A stretch of 64,000 nt of DNA from Chlamydoabsidia padenii (GCA_025330725.1 JAIWND010000013.1:434001-498000), one strand, 5' to 3'. Positions 44,819-57,883 are shown, counted from the first letter of the stretch. The notes: generated by a model from the sequence alone, not told the origin. Numbers and translations are program-made.

Positions 44819-46673
44819 TCAATTTTCCAGTAACATGTAATCAGGCCCATTCCATACACTGATCAAGACAGCAGTAGATAAGATGACAGCAAATCGACAC
44901 CATCGCCATACAGCTTTGAAAAAGAGCCGCACAGTATTTTGTATCTTGCCACTGAATGTTTTCGGATAACCCACCGCCAGATCAGATTCCTTGACATGGA
45001 CCAAAGCAGCAGTAGCATCAGGATAGAGACCATCACGAGGAAAAGCAGGATCAAACATTGTCAGCAAGTGTTGATTACCTTCTTCATCGACTTGACCATC
45101 CAAAGGAGACATGCCCAGATCATTCGTCAGTCCAAGTAGCCAATCATCATCGTCTTGTTCATTGTTGGATCCATCCTGGCCAAATCGATCTTCCAGTCGG
45201 TCCACAAAGCGAATAGCCTCTTCCAGAGTTTTATGATCCACACCAGCAGCACGAGCAAGAACAGATTCCATACCAAAATCACTTTGTTGATACATTGCTG
45301 ATATAGATTGTCCGGTGAAACTCGATAAATCCTTGAGAGAAAGACTGGGGAAGACCGGTTTCAAAAAAGAGGTGGGTGAGGAGACGAATTCTTTGGTTGA
45401 AGTGGCATCAGCAGATGTCGATGGTTGCTGCTGCTGCTGTTGTTGTTGTTGTTGTTTGATCCATTCGTTTTCCAGTTCACTAAGAAGAGTGTTCCTGAAT
45501 CCAGAAGCACTCGAATCCAAAGAGTATTCACCATTAATACAGCTAGGTGCAGGTGTATTGTGTGTCGAATGTATAGGAATGCCACGATCCTTGAGTTTCT
45601 GTAACATGGTCCGATGTTCTTCCACACTTGCGTTAAGTTCATCGATATGTCGAAATTGTCGTTCATAAGCTGCCTTGAGGTCTTCATGATCGTCCTTGGT
45701 GAATTGGAAATGGTCGAATTGTTCCTTCAGTTTGCGAAGATCCTGCAAGGTGTTGGCCAGTTTGGTTTCCAGATCAATTTTCGATTGAAGCGTAGTATCA
45801 TTTTCCGTTTTGAGATTATCGATTTGATTCAATAGGTCTTCCATCATTTGTCGATCCACATCATCGTTTGAAGAGTCGGTGTGAGAGTCACCTGACCGTC
45901 GTTGATTGGCGCGTTTGTTCATATCTTCCAGTTCTTGAATCTTGCTGGTAGCGATTTCCAAACTGTTGGTCAATGCCGAGATTTCTTGTTCCAATTCTCG
46001 ATGTTTCTTGGTGTTTGATTTATCCATGTGAGCTTGTTCTTCTAGAATGGTTTCCAAATGAGCATTCAGTTCAGTGTTCTTGAGTTCCAGGACTTCAATC
46101 ATGGCTTCACGAGTACTTCGAGAGGGGACAAATCGCATGGCATTGGAGGTGTCGTTTTCGTCATAGTCATCATCGTCGCAACTGCTACCACCAATTCCAG
46201 AGTCACTTTCGTATTGTTGGTTATTGGTCAAGACAGAAGAAGAGGGTGTGGGTAAGGCTGCTCCTCCTCCAGTGATTGGTGAAGTGTCAAGAGATGCCTT
46301 TATCATTGGTGTCGATCGAGTATTGTTGAGAAGTTCTTCATATCTATTCTTCATGGCAATGTTGTTCTCCAGTAGGGATTTACCAATTTCAGCAGCCAGC
46401 ATCAAGTCTATGTGTAGAAAAAGAAGTTAGTCTGTTGCCATTAAAGACACGTTGATACTTGTTATATTTACCTCTTTCTTTATCTTTGAGAGCGTGGTAT
46501 GCATTTTTCAACATGGGAATAAGATCAGCAGAGGACTTTTCCGCCATCCAAGAGACAGAAGACATAAAAGAGGTAGTTGACATTGTTGGTGAAGGTGGAC
46601 CCCCCAATTGTTGTGTTAAATGGGAAGTCGAGCGCAGATCAAGAAGAGATGGTTTCGTCTTGTTCTGATTCAT
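44819..46673 (-). CDS. Tail-anchored coiled-coil protein with CC1-box (BICD/TRAK/HAP1-like)
   Basis: join(46673..46472, 46407..44819), 596 residues. Residues 68-83 read [16 protein letters not shown], closely matching the HAP1_N/CC1-box (DLxLAAxxGxxLL) with which BICD, BICDR, TRAK/Milton and Spindly bind dynein light intermediate chain. Heptad-rich coiled coils follow at about 165-205 and 250-345. At about 370-385, [10 protein letters not shown] resembles the Spindly-type motif near the end of the activating coiled coil. A poly-Gln stretch comes next, and a C-terminal hydrophobic segment ([15 protein letters not shown]) eight to ten residues before the end looks like a tail anchor. I infer a membrane-bound dynein-dynactin adaptor; cargo membrane unknown. 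Confidence 0.7.
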
Positions 46674-48399
46674 TGTATTTGCAAGGGACTGGTGTAATGA
46701 TAAACAATGTAGGGAGTAAGTTAAAAAAAAAAAAAAAAAGTGAGGAAGAGAGAGGGGAAAGAGAAGGAAGAAAAATAAATGAATTCAAATAAAATGGGAT
46801 GGAAAACCCAGCCATGTGATTTTCGCTTGTGTAACCCAAAGCTAAAGCAAGCAACTTCAAACAACAACACCTTATCATTAACATACAACAGACAACAATA
46901 AGGAAGATCTTTTTTATTGCATATTTATTTATTTATGTGTATTATATATAAAGTAGTCTAATATCTATTCTATAAAAAATGTCCACTTCTTTATTCGATA
47001 AAGTTATACCAGAGTAGAGAGGACCCTACGTTCGTATCTTTTCCAACACCGCCAAACCAAACCAACTAATGGGTGGTGTTCATTGTCATTAATGTGGGGC
47101 ATCCTAACTATCTTTTCATTATTTATTACTTACCTGTCAATCCGCACCTGAGTAGATTCCACACTACATACTTAATCTTTTCATCTATTAAAAGATAAAG
47201 AGTATACTAGTTATTATCAATTTGCTGTTTCAACAGACCTATCACGTTTCGTTTTATTTGTGTATACTGGCCATAGGTTTAATCGGGTATCCTTGATCAT
47301 TTGATATATCGGTAAAGATCCTTGTTCCTTCCGTTCCTGCCCCCAACCATCTATACATCAGATGAGTGAGCGAATGTGTTTACCTTTTACTTCAATTACC
47401 ATGTATGCGTCATTGTTTTGAGCATCCTTTTCCTTGAATCTAATCTTGATTTTCATAAACTTAACCCAAGGATGTGATAAAAAGGATGACCTGGTTTCGG
47501 TTAAATGATAATGATAATGATGATAATCTTTTTTGTTTTTGTTTTACCTGGAATCAGTTTGTCTACAGATCATAGAGTTGCAAGTGTTTCACCAAGAAGG
47601 TCAAAAAAAAAAAAAAACAATTCATTATGCCATACAGTTCAAGACGCGTGTACAATGTAAAGGAGACAACATCCGATTAAGTGGTATTTGCAGCCCTGTC
47701 CTACATGTCAAATCAAGACCGCCTGCAGGACTGTTTCACCTACCCCACCATGTTAGAGTCAGTTGTTTTTCAAGTCTTACCTTCAAAGAGCTTGCTGTCA
47801 TTGCGAAAAGGAATGCAGAGTGTAAAAGAATCGATTGCATATTGATATCATTCATACTTTCATTATCATACAAGACGGTGGTCAGACTGCAAAATGAGCA
47901 AAGTCGAGTTATTGTTGCCGAATATATAATCCATTAAAGACAAGTTGTGTTCCATTCCGCATCGATATATTGTCGAAACAAAAAAAAAAAAAAGAAAAAA
48001 AAAAAAAAAAGAAAGAACTTGACTCCGTTCCTTTTTTTTTTTTTTTTTATCAACAGCGGGATCTGAAAATTACATACTGCTCTCCTTTTTTTTTTCACCA
48101 ACCAATCAAAACATCATGTTAACTTTCTAGGAGACCTCTTCTTCAGGGAAAGAAATTAAACCTACTTTCATGAAGTTTGACAAGAAGATCAATGAGATCG
48201 CCATGAACGTAGACAAAACCGCAGTGTGATTGTACTTTTCTAATGTTCTGAAAGAGAATCTTTCCCAGAATAGTTAAATCTCTCCTTTGATCTTATCACG
48301 ACAGTTGGGTATAAACATACAAACGGCAACGGACAAGCTTGACCGTATTTCGGTAAAAGGGAATGCCATTTTTTTTTTATGTCAAAGTGGACCTATCAG
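46674..48399. other. 1.7 kb without an intact gene
   Basis: Contains A-runs (46721-46739, 47605-47619, 47980-48010) and the possible remnant listed separately. No tRNA or other RNA recognised. Confidence 0.35.
47533..48229 (+). pseudogene. Possible gene remnant
   Basis: An open stretch at 47620-47937 reads TRVQCKGDNIRLSGICSPVL and RPPAGLFHLPHHVRVS, which looks like real protein sequence. A separate exon-like segment after a CTAG acceptor at about 48130 reads KPTFMKFDKKINEIAMNVDK and stops at 48229. No ATG-initiated, splice-consistent model joins them; A-runs interrupt the region. Family not recognised. Confidence 0.25.
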
Positions 48400-48413
48400 T
48401 CGGGATTTGAAAT
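48400..48413. promoter_or_regulatory. Promoter-element copy TCGGGATTTGAAAT
   Basis: Perfect core in sense orientation, 145 bp upstream of the ATG at 48558. Confidence 0.5.
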
Positions 48414-48557
48414 CCATTTTGTGATCAAAATGAATGACTAAAAGGTCGCCCCATGTGAAATTGAAAATTACCCCGCATATAAAAAAAAAAAAACTTTTAC
48501 TTTTTCGTGCCCCTCTCTCTTTCTTTCTGTTCTAATTATCCCCTCTATTATATTATT

Positions 48558-49591
48558 ATGGCCGACACTAGCTTCCCTCGATCCTTCCCTTCTTCTGACA
48601 ATGCTCAAATGACCCTCAGCCAAGAAGGACCTCTTTTTATCCTCCATTTACACCACAAGGATAACCGCTTCAACCCTGAATTCTGCCATGCTCTATTGGC
48701 AGCACTTCAAGTGGTCGAAGATGCTTTTGTCACTGCAGACGAACCTTCGGAAATGGCTTTGGTGACGACTGGTAATGGAAAGATCTATAGCAATGGTTTG
48801 GAATTGATCTTTGCGGCATCCTATCTTCCCTTTATGGATCTATATCTCTCGGTGCTCAAGAAACTCCTCACTTTTTGTATTCCTACTATCGCTGCTTTGA
48901 ATGGGTAAGAAAGTGTATATGGAAATAATGAATGGACTGACCCTTATATTTTTTTTTATATTTTATTTTGTCTCAATAGTCATGCTTTTGCTGGTGGCTG
49001 TCTTTTTGCTTTGGCTCACGGTAAGTATTATAGTGCGGAAGGGGGGGGGAAATACCATATATCTATAACTATAGTAACGGTATTCCTTTTTATATCATAG
49101 ATTATCGAGTGATGCGATCTGATCGTGGTTATATTTGTATGGTAAGTACTTATAAGCAAGATAAAAGGAATAATGGATTAATGGATTTGATGATACAATA
49201 TAGAATGAAGTCGAATTTGCTGCCCCTTTACATCCTGGTATGTCAGCTATTCTACAATACAAATTGACACCTGTCGTATTCCGAAACATGGTCTTGCGTG
49301 CTCAACGCTTTAATGCCCAAGAAGCTTTGAAAGAAGGTATGGTGGATGTTATTGTACCTGAAAATGAAGTGCTTCCTAAAGCAAAAGAATTGGGTATACA
49401 ATTGGCTCCTTTGGCGAAATCTGGATCAGTGGCCTACAAGCAATTGAAGGATCAGGTATTCAAAAAAAAAAAGCATAAACATTCAACCCTTCCTCCCGTT
49501 CTAATTAATTCTTTTGTATATGATGTAGATGTATGTTGATGTTGTGGCACGATTGTCTGTACCATACCACAGATTAGCCAGTCGTTTGTAA
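48558..49591 (+). CDS. Enoyl-CoA delta-isomerase/hydratase family protein, peroxisomal type
   Basis: join(48558..48904, 48980..49020, 49101..49141, 49204..49455, 49529..49591), 247 residues. The crotonase fold is shown by ALVTTGNGKIYSNGLELIFA and AALNGHAFAGGCLFALAHDY (oxyanion-hole region), then NEVEFAAPLHPGMSAILQYK. The architecture matches the plant/fungal ECI-like group that shifts cis/trans-3-enoyl-CoA to trans-2-enoyl-CoA during beta-oxidation of unsaturated fatty acids. The last three residues are Ser-Arg-Leu, a peroxisomal PTS1 signal; this depends on the fifth exon, which starts after TGATGTAG. Exact substrate not resolved. Confidence 0.88.
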
Positions 49592-49897
49592 TTATTCTCC
49601 TCTCTGATTTATCATAATATAGACAATCGATTATCCCAACCACTTTTTTTTTTATAAAACAGGATAATAAAGACTATTGTTTATGATGATCATAGCATGC
49701 ATGATATGTGGTATTAAAATAGTTGGTTTATTAAGTGGCAAAACATGAATGGAATAGATGTCAAATAAAGTAGTAAAACTAGGGGGATTGGTGTTATGTA
49801 GGTTAAACTATAGCTAAAATAAGAGTAGACAACAACAATGAAGATGAATATATTAATGCATAAAGGGGAAGAGTGATGGCCAAATTGATAAGGACTT

Positions 49898-52460
49898 TTA
49901 AATGATATGCTGGTTTGTCGAAGTCATCAAGGTAGATGCCGGGAAAAGTCGAATTCTATTATCTTCTTCTGGTGAGTAGCCTGATGAGTAAGAAGAAGCA
50001 GATACAGATGAGCCCGAAGAATCCAATTCATGCATCCCTGGACCACCAGTAACAGTCGTCATCATATTGTCAGTCATTGATGGCTGATGGTAATTAATCG
50101 ATTGTTGATGGTGCTGTTGTTGCTGTTGATGTGTATCATTTTTCCTGTTGTTGTTGGGTGAAGAAGATAAGGTGGAATCGTGATGAGGAAGTGGCGTGTG
50201 ATTGTTACTGACATATTCGGCCCATGAAGCCGATGGTATCGTACCAAATAATTCACTACCACCACTTGTTGCACCAAAGATAAGATCCGTCATCGAGTCG
50301 TTTAAAAGGCTATCAATATCCAAATTGTGTCCACAAGGTGGTTGTGATAGTAATGATTCCGACAGAATCACAGGTTCAATGAGCCCCGCTGTTGTTTTTA
50401 CTGAGTACAATGGTGATCCAAAAGTAGGGCCAGTGATGTTACCAAGCTGGTGGAAACCTTGGTGATTGGCCTCGAGTTGTCGTTGTTGCTCAGGAGATAA
50501 AGATTGTCGGGATCGATGTAGAATCTGCCACATGCCAGCAAGTTGATGGCTCGATTTGAACCCGTCGTCCAAGGTTAGGCCACATCGATTAGTCAAGAAG
50601 CGATCCACCAGGCGATCAAAATCCACCCGAGTCAGATAACTGCAATTAGCATCCTTGAGCACTCGAATACTTCGTCCTAATCTTGTCTTACTGTGTGAAT
50701 CCTGTTCCTGTTGTGTCATCATTGATTCCAAATGTACTGATGTTGCTAGAGTGATGGACATTGCAAAGGTATTATAGAGTTTAAGTTCATCTTGTTGATG
50801 TAGCATTTGTCCAGCAATGTGAATGATGGCATCGGCAGCATTGTTACAAATAGTGTGTCGAGTGTGTTGATTAATATGATTCAATAGAGGTGATTGATGC
50901 ATCATGATTTGGACAGTGTGATACATTATTCGAATAGTTTTAGCAATAGGTGCTGGAGAATTGTTGTCATCGTCATCATTATCATCCTTGTCTTTAGGCT
51001 TCTTTAGTTCCAAGTAAGAAGGAAGGTGTCGGAACCAATCATTGAGTTGTGATTCCAAGTATTCAGCCGTTTGATGATCAAGGTGTTCAGGTGAGTGAAG
51101 ATAATCAAACATATCGCCAACAATAGATGCAAGTTGTATCAGTTCCACAAAAGATGGTATTTGGAGCGCAGCTTCTGTTGTTTCGTCTTGTAGTAGTACC
51201 TGAGGAGGAGGTTCCGCTTGCCATTTCAAGTTACGGCTATCGATGGCTTGTAATTGACTGTCTTCAAGAATAGGTTTCTTACAATCCCAACCTTCCTTTG
51301 TCATATTAATAAGTCGAGTATTGGTGTAAAAGGAGAGCCAAGTGTCGGTAACATGAATCACCCAGAATGTGCGTCGTCTTTGTTCCGTTTGTACAATGCT
51401 GAGTGAAGGATCGGCATTTTTACCAAGGTTTAACCGTCGTACGTATTCCACCAAATGTCGACGCAAGCAAGCACACTTCTTAAAGTCACCCATCATGAAT
51501 GTATACCAACACATAATGATAACACCCTAAAATAAAATCAGTTTTCTTTATTAGTACACAAAATGCCTTTTTTTTATTTTCTTGTCTTACCTGGACACTT
51601 GCTAAAGTTGGTTCATTTTGCTTTAATTTGTCAAATAACAATAAGCATCGTTCAAAATATAATCGTTCCATATCATCCCGATGTTCCAAATACCGACTAC
51701 CCATAGCACAGACAGCATAACATAAGAGTCGATCCATTTCATCAGGTTTGTGGACAAGTTGGTGAAGGAAATGGTGCCGAGAAAGAATAGGTAAAAACAA
51801 GTTAAAGTTTGCAAAGTACTTTTCGGCGAGCTGGAGTTTGAATCGCTGAGGTAATGTTTCGTTTACAAGGCTAGTCTATAATAGATTTTTTTTTGAAAAA
51901 AAAAAAGTTAATATTGATTATGATGCAATACAAAGGAAGCAAGGGGGAAGGAAGGGGGTACTTACCATAGGTCCACCAGTGAGTAAACTATCAGCCCTCC
52001 ATTTTTCTTTTAAAGCCTCCACAGCCCCAGTGACAAGATTGAGTAGAGCGTTAGAAGATAAGAGTTGATAAGGGTGGCGATAAGGACTTGAAGGCGGAGA
52101 AGGTGAGAGTGACGGAGAAGGTGTGGATGTTGAAGAAGAAGATGGCTGTATTGTGTTTGGTTGAGAAGATAATGGACGAGGATAAGGACCATCCTTCTTC
52201 TTCTTGTTGTTAGTGTTGTTGTTACCAAGTAGAGATACAATACGATTAGCACGATTTTCAATAACTTCAATGTTGTTTTTGGGAGGTCCACGTTTTCGAG
52301 GTGGGTCAGAGAATTCACAAAGAATACCCATGGCTTGACAGCGAGAGCAGGAAGGTTTGTTGCCATCACATTTGACCTTCTTTTTTCGACATATCACACA
52401 CGCCAAAGTAACTTTGACTCGTTTGGGTTTATCGGTTGTTGATTTCGTCGCTTTGGTCAT
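49898..52460 (-). CDS. Zn2Cys6 fungal-specific transcription factor
   Basis: join(52460..51966, 51875..51591, 51526..49898), 802 residues. The binuclear cluster at about 21-48 reads CVICRKKKVKC...CSRCQAMGILC (Cx2Cx6Cx6Cx2Cx6C), after a basic stretch, followed by DPPRKRGPPK as linker. A Ser/Pro-rich region leads to the fungal_trans middle homology region (LPQRFKLQLAEKYFANFNLF, AVCAMGSRYLEHRDDMERLY, TEQRRRTFWVIHVTDTWLSF). The C-terminus is Asn/Gln/His/Ser-rich, typical of an activation domain. Probably nuclear, controlling metabolic genes; target unknown. It lies next to the peroxisomal isomerase with 306 bp between 3' ends, but convergent genes give no functional link. Confidence 0.9.
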
Positions 52461-53351
52461 TCACACCAGCCAATATTTTAAATATTTAGGAGGAAAAAAA
52501 AAAAAAAAAAAAAGAGAAAGAGAAGAGGGGAAAAAAGGTAAATGGGGAAAAAAATAGCGGTGAATCAAAAATATATTGAAATCGCGATAGAGTTTCATTG
52601 GATAATCCATAAAGGTGGTAAAACCAGTAAAAAAAGTAATCTTAAAAATACAATCTTCAAATATAAATATATGCAGTAAATGAAATATATCCCTTTGTCT
52701 GATCACGTTTTACATAAAACTAACCTTTCAAGAGCTGTTCTCAAAATGAAGAAAGGTCGTGAGAAAAATCATACAAGAATAGAAAACCCACCAACATGGG
52801 AATCGTTCAAACAAGGTCTTGTGATGAAAAGATAAACAAGTTGTCTGTCTTTATCATCTAGAACCCTTTGTCATGAGCAGGGCAGGTGTTCATTTTATTT
52901 GGGTGTATGTTTCATTTTCCCTGGTCACCTGATTGGCTTATCGGACGAAAATGTTCTCACCTTCTCATTGGTATACCTCCCTTTTCACTGATTGATCAAA
53001 TTACAAGATTGTATTGTAGAATTTGTACCTTTCCGCCCCCACACAGGAAAAAAAAAAAAAAAAAAAAAAAAAAAAACGTGGATTTCAAAGACCGACGCAT
53101 TAAGCTTTTGGCAGGCGTGGAGAAGATCTCCTGATTCTGAAGATTCTGTTTATAAACTTTTTATTTTTAAAAGAGAATGTTAAATAAAGTATGAGGATAA
53201 AAAAAAAAAAAAAGAAGACAATACAAAAAGGGAAAGTGAGTGTATATATATATAAAGAAGATCAATGTAAATGATAATAGTGGAGATTGCGCATAATGCG
53301 TACAAACTACATGACAAATAAACTAATAAAGTAACCAACTAAACTATAGAT
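52461..53351. other. Intergenic region without recognisable gene
   Basis: Upstream DNA of the Zn2Cys6 gene (A-run at about 52495-52513, element-like ATTGAAATCGCGA near 52575-52587) and the 3' flank of eIF3l (A-run at about 53047-53076). Nothing else supported. Confidence 0.4.
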
Positions 53352-53756
53352 CTAAGCATTCTGTTCCAGACTGGCGACAATATCTTCGCATCGATTGATA
53401 TTTCGCAAAAACCAATCAGCATAACGGCGGCCCACCTTGCTTTCAGCAATATGTACAACATCTTGCTTGAGACAAAAGTTCAAGTCAGAAGTAGACATGT
53501 ATTCACCCTGTAGCACATCACCATGAGTCCATTTCAATTGACGAGACTTTTGTTTGAATACCAACAGGTGCATCTTGAGTTCTTCGGCATCCATGTCCAG
53601 GAATTTGGCGAGCTTGTCAATACCCATAGAAGTATATAATTTCATAAAAGATCGGAGAGTAGGGAGCATGATTTGATTACGAATGTCGGATAAGAAGACC
53701 TTGACTTGATTTTGGTTGGGATCCTATAGTGATAATCTATATGAGTATTCCATTTT

Positions 53757-53790
<34 letters not shown>

Positions 53791-55295
53791 ATAACGATTT
53801 TCTAGTACAGTACTTACAATAACATTATCTTCAGGACCCTTATTGAGATTAACAGCAGTAGCAGAGATAAACTTGGGACAAGCATATTGCCATAATTCTT
53901 CAAACACCGCCAAGGCTTCTTCCCCCTTTTGCATCTTGAAAAGTTGTTCACCATACTTTTCACGTAGTTGAGAGTGAATGGATTCATCCAGTCGAGTAGG
54001 ACACAAAGCCACACAGATAGCCAAGAGCGCATACATTTGATCTCCTTTTTTGGCGATTTGGTCGAATTGGTAGGATCGAGAGTGATACTGTTTGGTGCGT
54101 TGAATAAAGGACAGGATGGTGGAGAAAGCCTTGATAGCATCAGCATAACGGCGCATCATCATGTAAGCAAAGCCAACATAGTAAAAAGTAGTGACATGAC
54201 AAGCAGTGACTCGTGCAAACATGGCCTTCTTGTTAAGCACGATATTATCCATCATCTTAAGAGCCAACATATAATCACCCAACAAACAGTGGACACGCAG
54301 TAAACCAATGATGGAGAAGTAACCAAGCATCTTGTAGAGAGGACGAGAGCCATATTCACCAGCAGCTTCCATCATATCACCACCATTCTTGTTGACAAGA
54401 AGTTGTTCGTTGATGCGTGATTTTTGGATAAAGGTATACAAGACATTCAAGACGCTGTAGCAACTCCAGATTTGTGGATTTTCCCGTAACAAAGTTCGTT
54501 CTTCCTCCGTCTTGTTTTTGAGGCGATCACGATAGTTACTGAAGGATTGGAATTGGAAGATAAATTCGTCGATGATGTCCCAGAGCCATTGATTAGGTAA
54601 TTCCAAGTTGACAGGTCCTTCAGAGTCTAAAGAGAAAGAGAGAGGGTTAATTACTGGTTGGTTGTTGTTTTGTAAGAGTTTTTATACTTACTAAGGATGT
54701 AGTTGAAGAGATCGCAGTAGTTTTCATAAGAGTGTAATCTGTGTTCCCAAGTAGGTGTCAAACGGGCATAGATGTGGCGATAATAGAGTTCACGATACAG
54801 GGTCAGGAACACTTGATCTATAAAAGTAACATCAATGGTTAATGATCGTCATTCATCATCAGTTCAACCACCTTCCCGCCCGCCCCCCCTTCTTACCATC
54901 GTTCACAAGAGGAGCAATGATTTCCGCTTCAGGCCAAGATTGTTTTTGATAATACTTGTTGGTGAGTTTGTTGAAGGAGCTGTCATACACGTTGTGGAGT
55001 TCGTATACGTTGTTTTCCAATACATTACGGTAAAAGTAAAGGATAAAGTTGCGGACACCATCAGGAATTTGGACAGTGGAAGGTTGAGGTGCCGATCCAG
55101 GAAGGTGGACTAGAAAAAGTAAACAATAAATATCATTCAGTCGTCCAGGTGTGTATATTGTTAGTCGTGTGGGGGTGGGGTTTTACCTTCGGTATCAAAA
55201 CCATCATCCAGGTCGTTGTTTTGAGTAAAACTTTCTTGAGTCACCAATTCAACTTCAGCGATTAAATCGTCATCTTCAAAAGTGTCTTGGTACAT
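53352..55295 (-). CDS. Translation initiation factor eIF3 subunit l
   Basis: join(55295..55187, 55109..54897, 54817..54692, 54626..53818, 53723..53352), 542 residues (human 564). Characteristic segments: [56 protein letters not shown] and the PCI-domain part [20 protein letters not shown]. eIF3l is a non-core eIF3 subunit found in animals, plants and filamentous fungi but absent from S. cerevisiae. The fourth intron carries an AT dinucleotide repeat (about 53758-53787). The gene is divergent from V-ATPase C with 578 bp between starts. Confidence 0.95.
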
Positions 55296-55632
55296 TGTGT
55301 TAAAAAGAGGATGCCGCCAAGGTGAACGATCAATGAGTGTAAAAAGAGGAAGAGGAGCAAGAGAAGTGGGAAAAAAATTTGGGCTTTAAAAAACAAAGAT
55401 CGAGTCACAGTCCCGCTCTTGCTTGAAAATGCATGTTGGCACCTATAATAATCATTCATTCAAGGTTTTCTACTATAACGCTTGTTTTTTAAGAATTGAT
55501 ATAGCATCACTATGATTGATGAAAGATTCTTGTTTTGTTCGATAGAGCCATCAATGGTCTGAACTGTCAAACCAGGACTGGCTTGGTGAGAGATGGGGAT
55601 ATCCATGAACCAGGCACTGATTTGCCGTCATT

Positions 55633-55660
55633 TTTTGAAATTCCGATTTTCAAATCCCGC
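55633..55660. promoter_or_regulatory. Double promoter element upstream of V-ATPase C
   Basis: Two abutting copies, TTTTGAAATTCCGA (55633-55646) and TTTTCAAATCCCGC (55647-55660). The second is perfect; 213 bp upstream of the ATG at 55874 and 338 bp from the eIF3l start. Confidence 0.5.
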
Positions 55661-55873
55661 TACATTTTGCCTTTTACCTCATCATCCCTTGGAATCTCCA
55701 TAATTGTTTCGACGTTTTTCTTTCCACTATTCATCTATTGCAATCCCCTCTTTTTGTATTTAGTTGGAAAAGAACTTTTTATTACCACCTTTATACCTAC
55801 AACCTCGTCACCATCACTCTCTAGTCTATACCGTGCATCTCACTCGATTCACACCTGGTCTCAAGAAACAACC

Positions 55874-57429
55874 ATGAAGTATACTTTTATATCGGTACCT
55901 GCTTTGGGTAACAAGCAAAACACCATTTTGAATATCAAGGCAAAACTTACGGAATATGCTGAAACAAATGCCTTTCCCATCCCTGATTTCAAGGTAAGTA
56001 AAAAAAAAAAAGGAGGGGGCGTCTTGGAACAAAAAGGGTATGTGAACTGACTCTTTTACTGCTTTACATAGATTGGTACTTTGGATGCTTTGGTCTTACT
56101 ATCAGATGACTTGGTGAAATACGACGCAGCATTTGAACAAACTGTAAACAAGGTAGCTGATATTGTGCGTACCTTTGGTTCGACTGGGAATCGCGGTCAA
56201 CAACTCGTGGTGAATGAAAGTAAGTCGCTATTATACGTGGGGGCTCGATATGGATACCAACTCTCTCTCTCTCTCTCTCTCTTCTTTTTTTTTGACAATT
56301 AGAACCTATCGATCAATATGTTCGTGGATTCCAATGGAACACTATGAAGTACCGCACTGACAAATCATTGCAAGAAACAACTGCTACATTGAATCAAGTA
56401 TGAAAAGATCATCAATAGATAAAAATAAGACTTGCTAACTTTTTCTTTTTTTTTTTTTTTTGAATAGGAAGTCAACGCTATCGATGCTATCATGAAGGCC
56501 AAGTTGAATACTTATACCCAGAACAAGAATGCCCTTCAAACCCTCCAACGCAAACAAACGTAAGTTGGAATAGAAATACTATATTGATAGATGTTAACAC
56601 GATCTTATTAATATTATAGGGGTAACTTGTCTGTCAAGAATCTAAATGGTATTGTGAAGAAGCAACACTGTGTTTTGAACTCTGAATATCTCACTACTTT
56701 GATTGTTGCCGTGCCAAAGTAAGTGATTCTTCACTAGAAAAGAAAACATATTAATCCCCAACTTTTATGGTAGATCTTTGTACAAGCAATGGAACACCAA
56801 ATACGAAACATTGACCTCGATGATTGTACCTCGCTCTTCGATCAAAGTAGCTGAAGATGATGAATTTGGTCTCTTTACTATCACTTTATTCCAACGGGTA
56901 GTCGACGAATTCACCCACAAGGCCCGGGAAGAAAGGTAAAAAAAACAATGATCAACCACGATGACACACTAACCTCTCTCTTTTTTATAGATTCATTGTA
57001 CGTGACTTTAAATATGATGAAGATGCGTTGAAATTGCAACAAGAAGAATTGGATCAAGTTAGCAGTGTGGAAACTGAACAACAGGCTGAACTCGTACGTT
57101 TGGCTCGAATCAACTTTGGTGAACTGTTTGCTTCCTGGGTGCATCTCAAGGCCTTGCGCGTGTTTGTGGAATCTGTGTTGCGCTATGGTCTTCCTCCTGA
57201 TTTTGCCTCAGTCGCGATCGCTGCTCAGCCCAAGTTTGAAAAAAAGGTGGATGAAACACTTTTGGCTCAATATGGTCGTTTGGGTGGTGTTCATGGTCAA
57301 AATGTCAAATCGGGCTCTTCTAACCAACAACAAGACGAAATCCTCGACCATGATCTTCAATCGGTGAATGATAGTAGTTATAGACCGTATGTCCAATTTG
57401 ATCTCCTTTTTGATGTGGAAAAGGTTTGA
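55874..57429 (+). CDS. VMA5: V-type proton ATPase subunit C
   Basis: join(55874..55993, 56072..56219, 56303..56397, 56468..56559, 56620..56718, 56774..56935, 56991..57429), 384 residues (yeast Vma5 392). Recognised by TLDALVLLSDDLVKYDAAFE, EYLTTLIVAVPKSLYKQWNT, YETLTSMIVPRSS and the C-terminal SWVHLKALRVFVESVLRYGL PPDF region. Subunit C bridges the peripheral stalks of V1 and Vo and controls reversible assembly of the vacuolar/Golgi proton pump. All seven exons join in phase. A TC microsatellite lies in the second intron. Confidence 0.96.
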
Positions 57430-57883
57430 TGAAAAAAAAAAAAAAGGGGGGGGGATCATTTAGTAGTGATAGCTGTATTAGTTATAGTATTAGGTATCCT
57501 GTTGTTGCTTTATTGATATTATTATCCATCCCCTGTTTTATATTTACTGAATAAAACCAGATATACATATATTTTATTTTAAATTATTAATCATACAATG
57601 TACCTATGTATTAAATAAAGTCTAGATCATCATTTCATGGTCTTTGCATCCACAAAAAGGAGTGCGCCCATACATTTAAAACTCGATATTCATGCAAAGA
57701 GGTAAAAAGACTGATCCTCCATGTTGGTTGATGGAATCAGATTCACAATGACACAACGTCATTTAGACATACAATATAACCTATTCCTTTATTATGTTGA
57801 TATAAATAGTAAGGGAGAATGAATTTGTACAATGTTAAAATTTGGGGGGGAGGGTAAATTTATAAAGGTGTTGTATACTATTT
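57430..57883. other. Convergent 3' flank region
   Basis: Between V-ATPase C and Mix17 stop codons. Contains AATAAA-like signals and G/A homopolymers; nothing else seen. Confidence 0.4.

Noticed and set aside
49898..52460. Possible regulatory link between the Zn2Cys6 factor and the neighbouring peroxisomal isomerase
   Set aside because: The genes are convergent and share no promoter; adjacency alone is not evidence of regulation.
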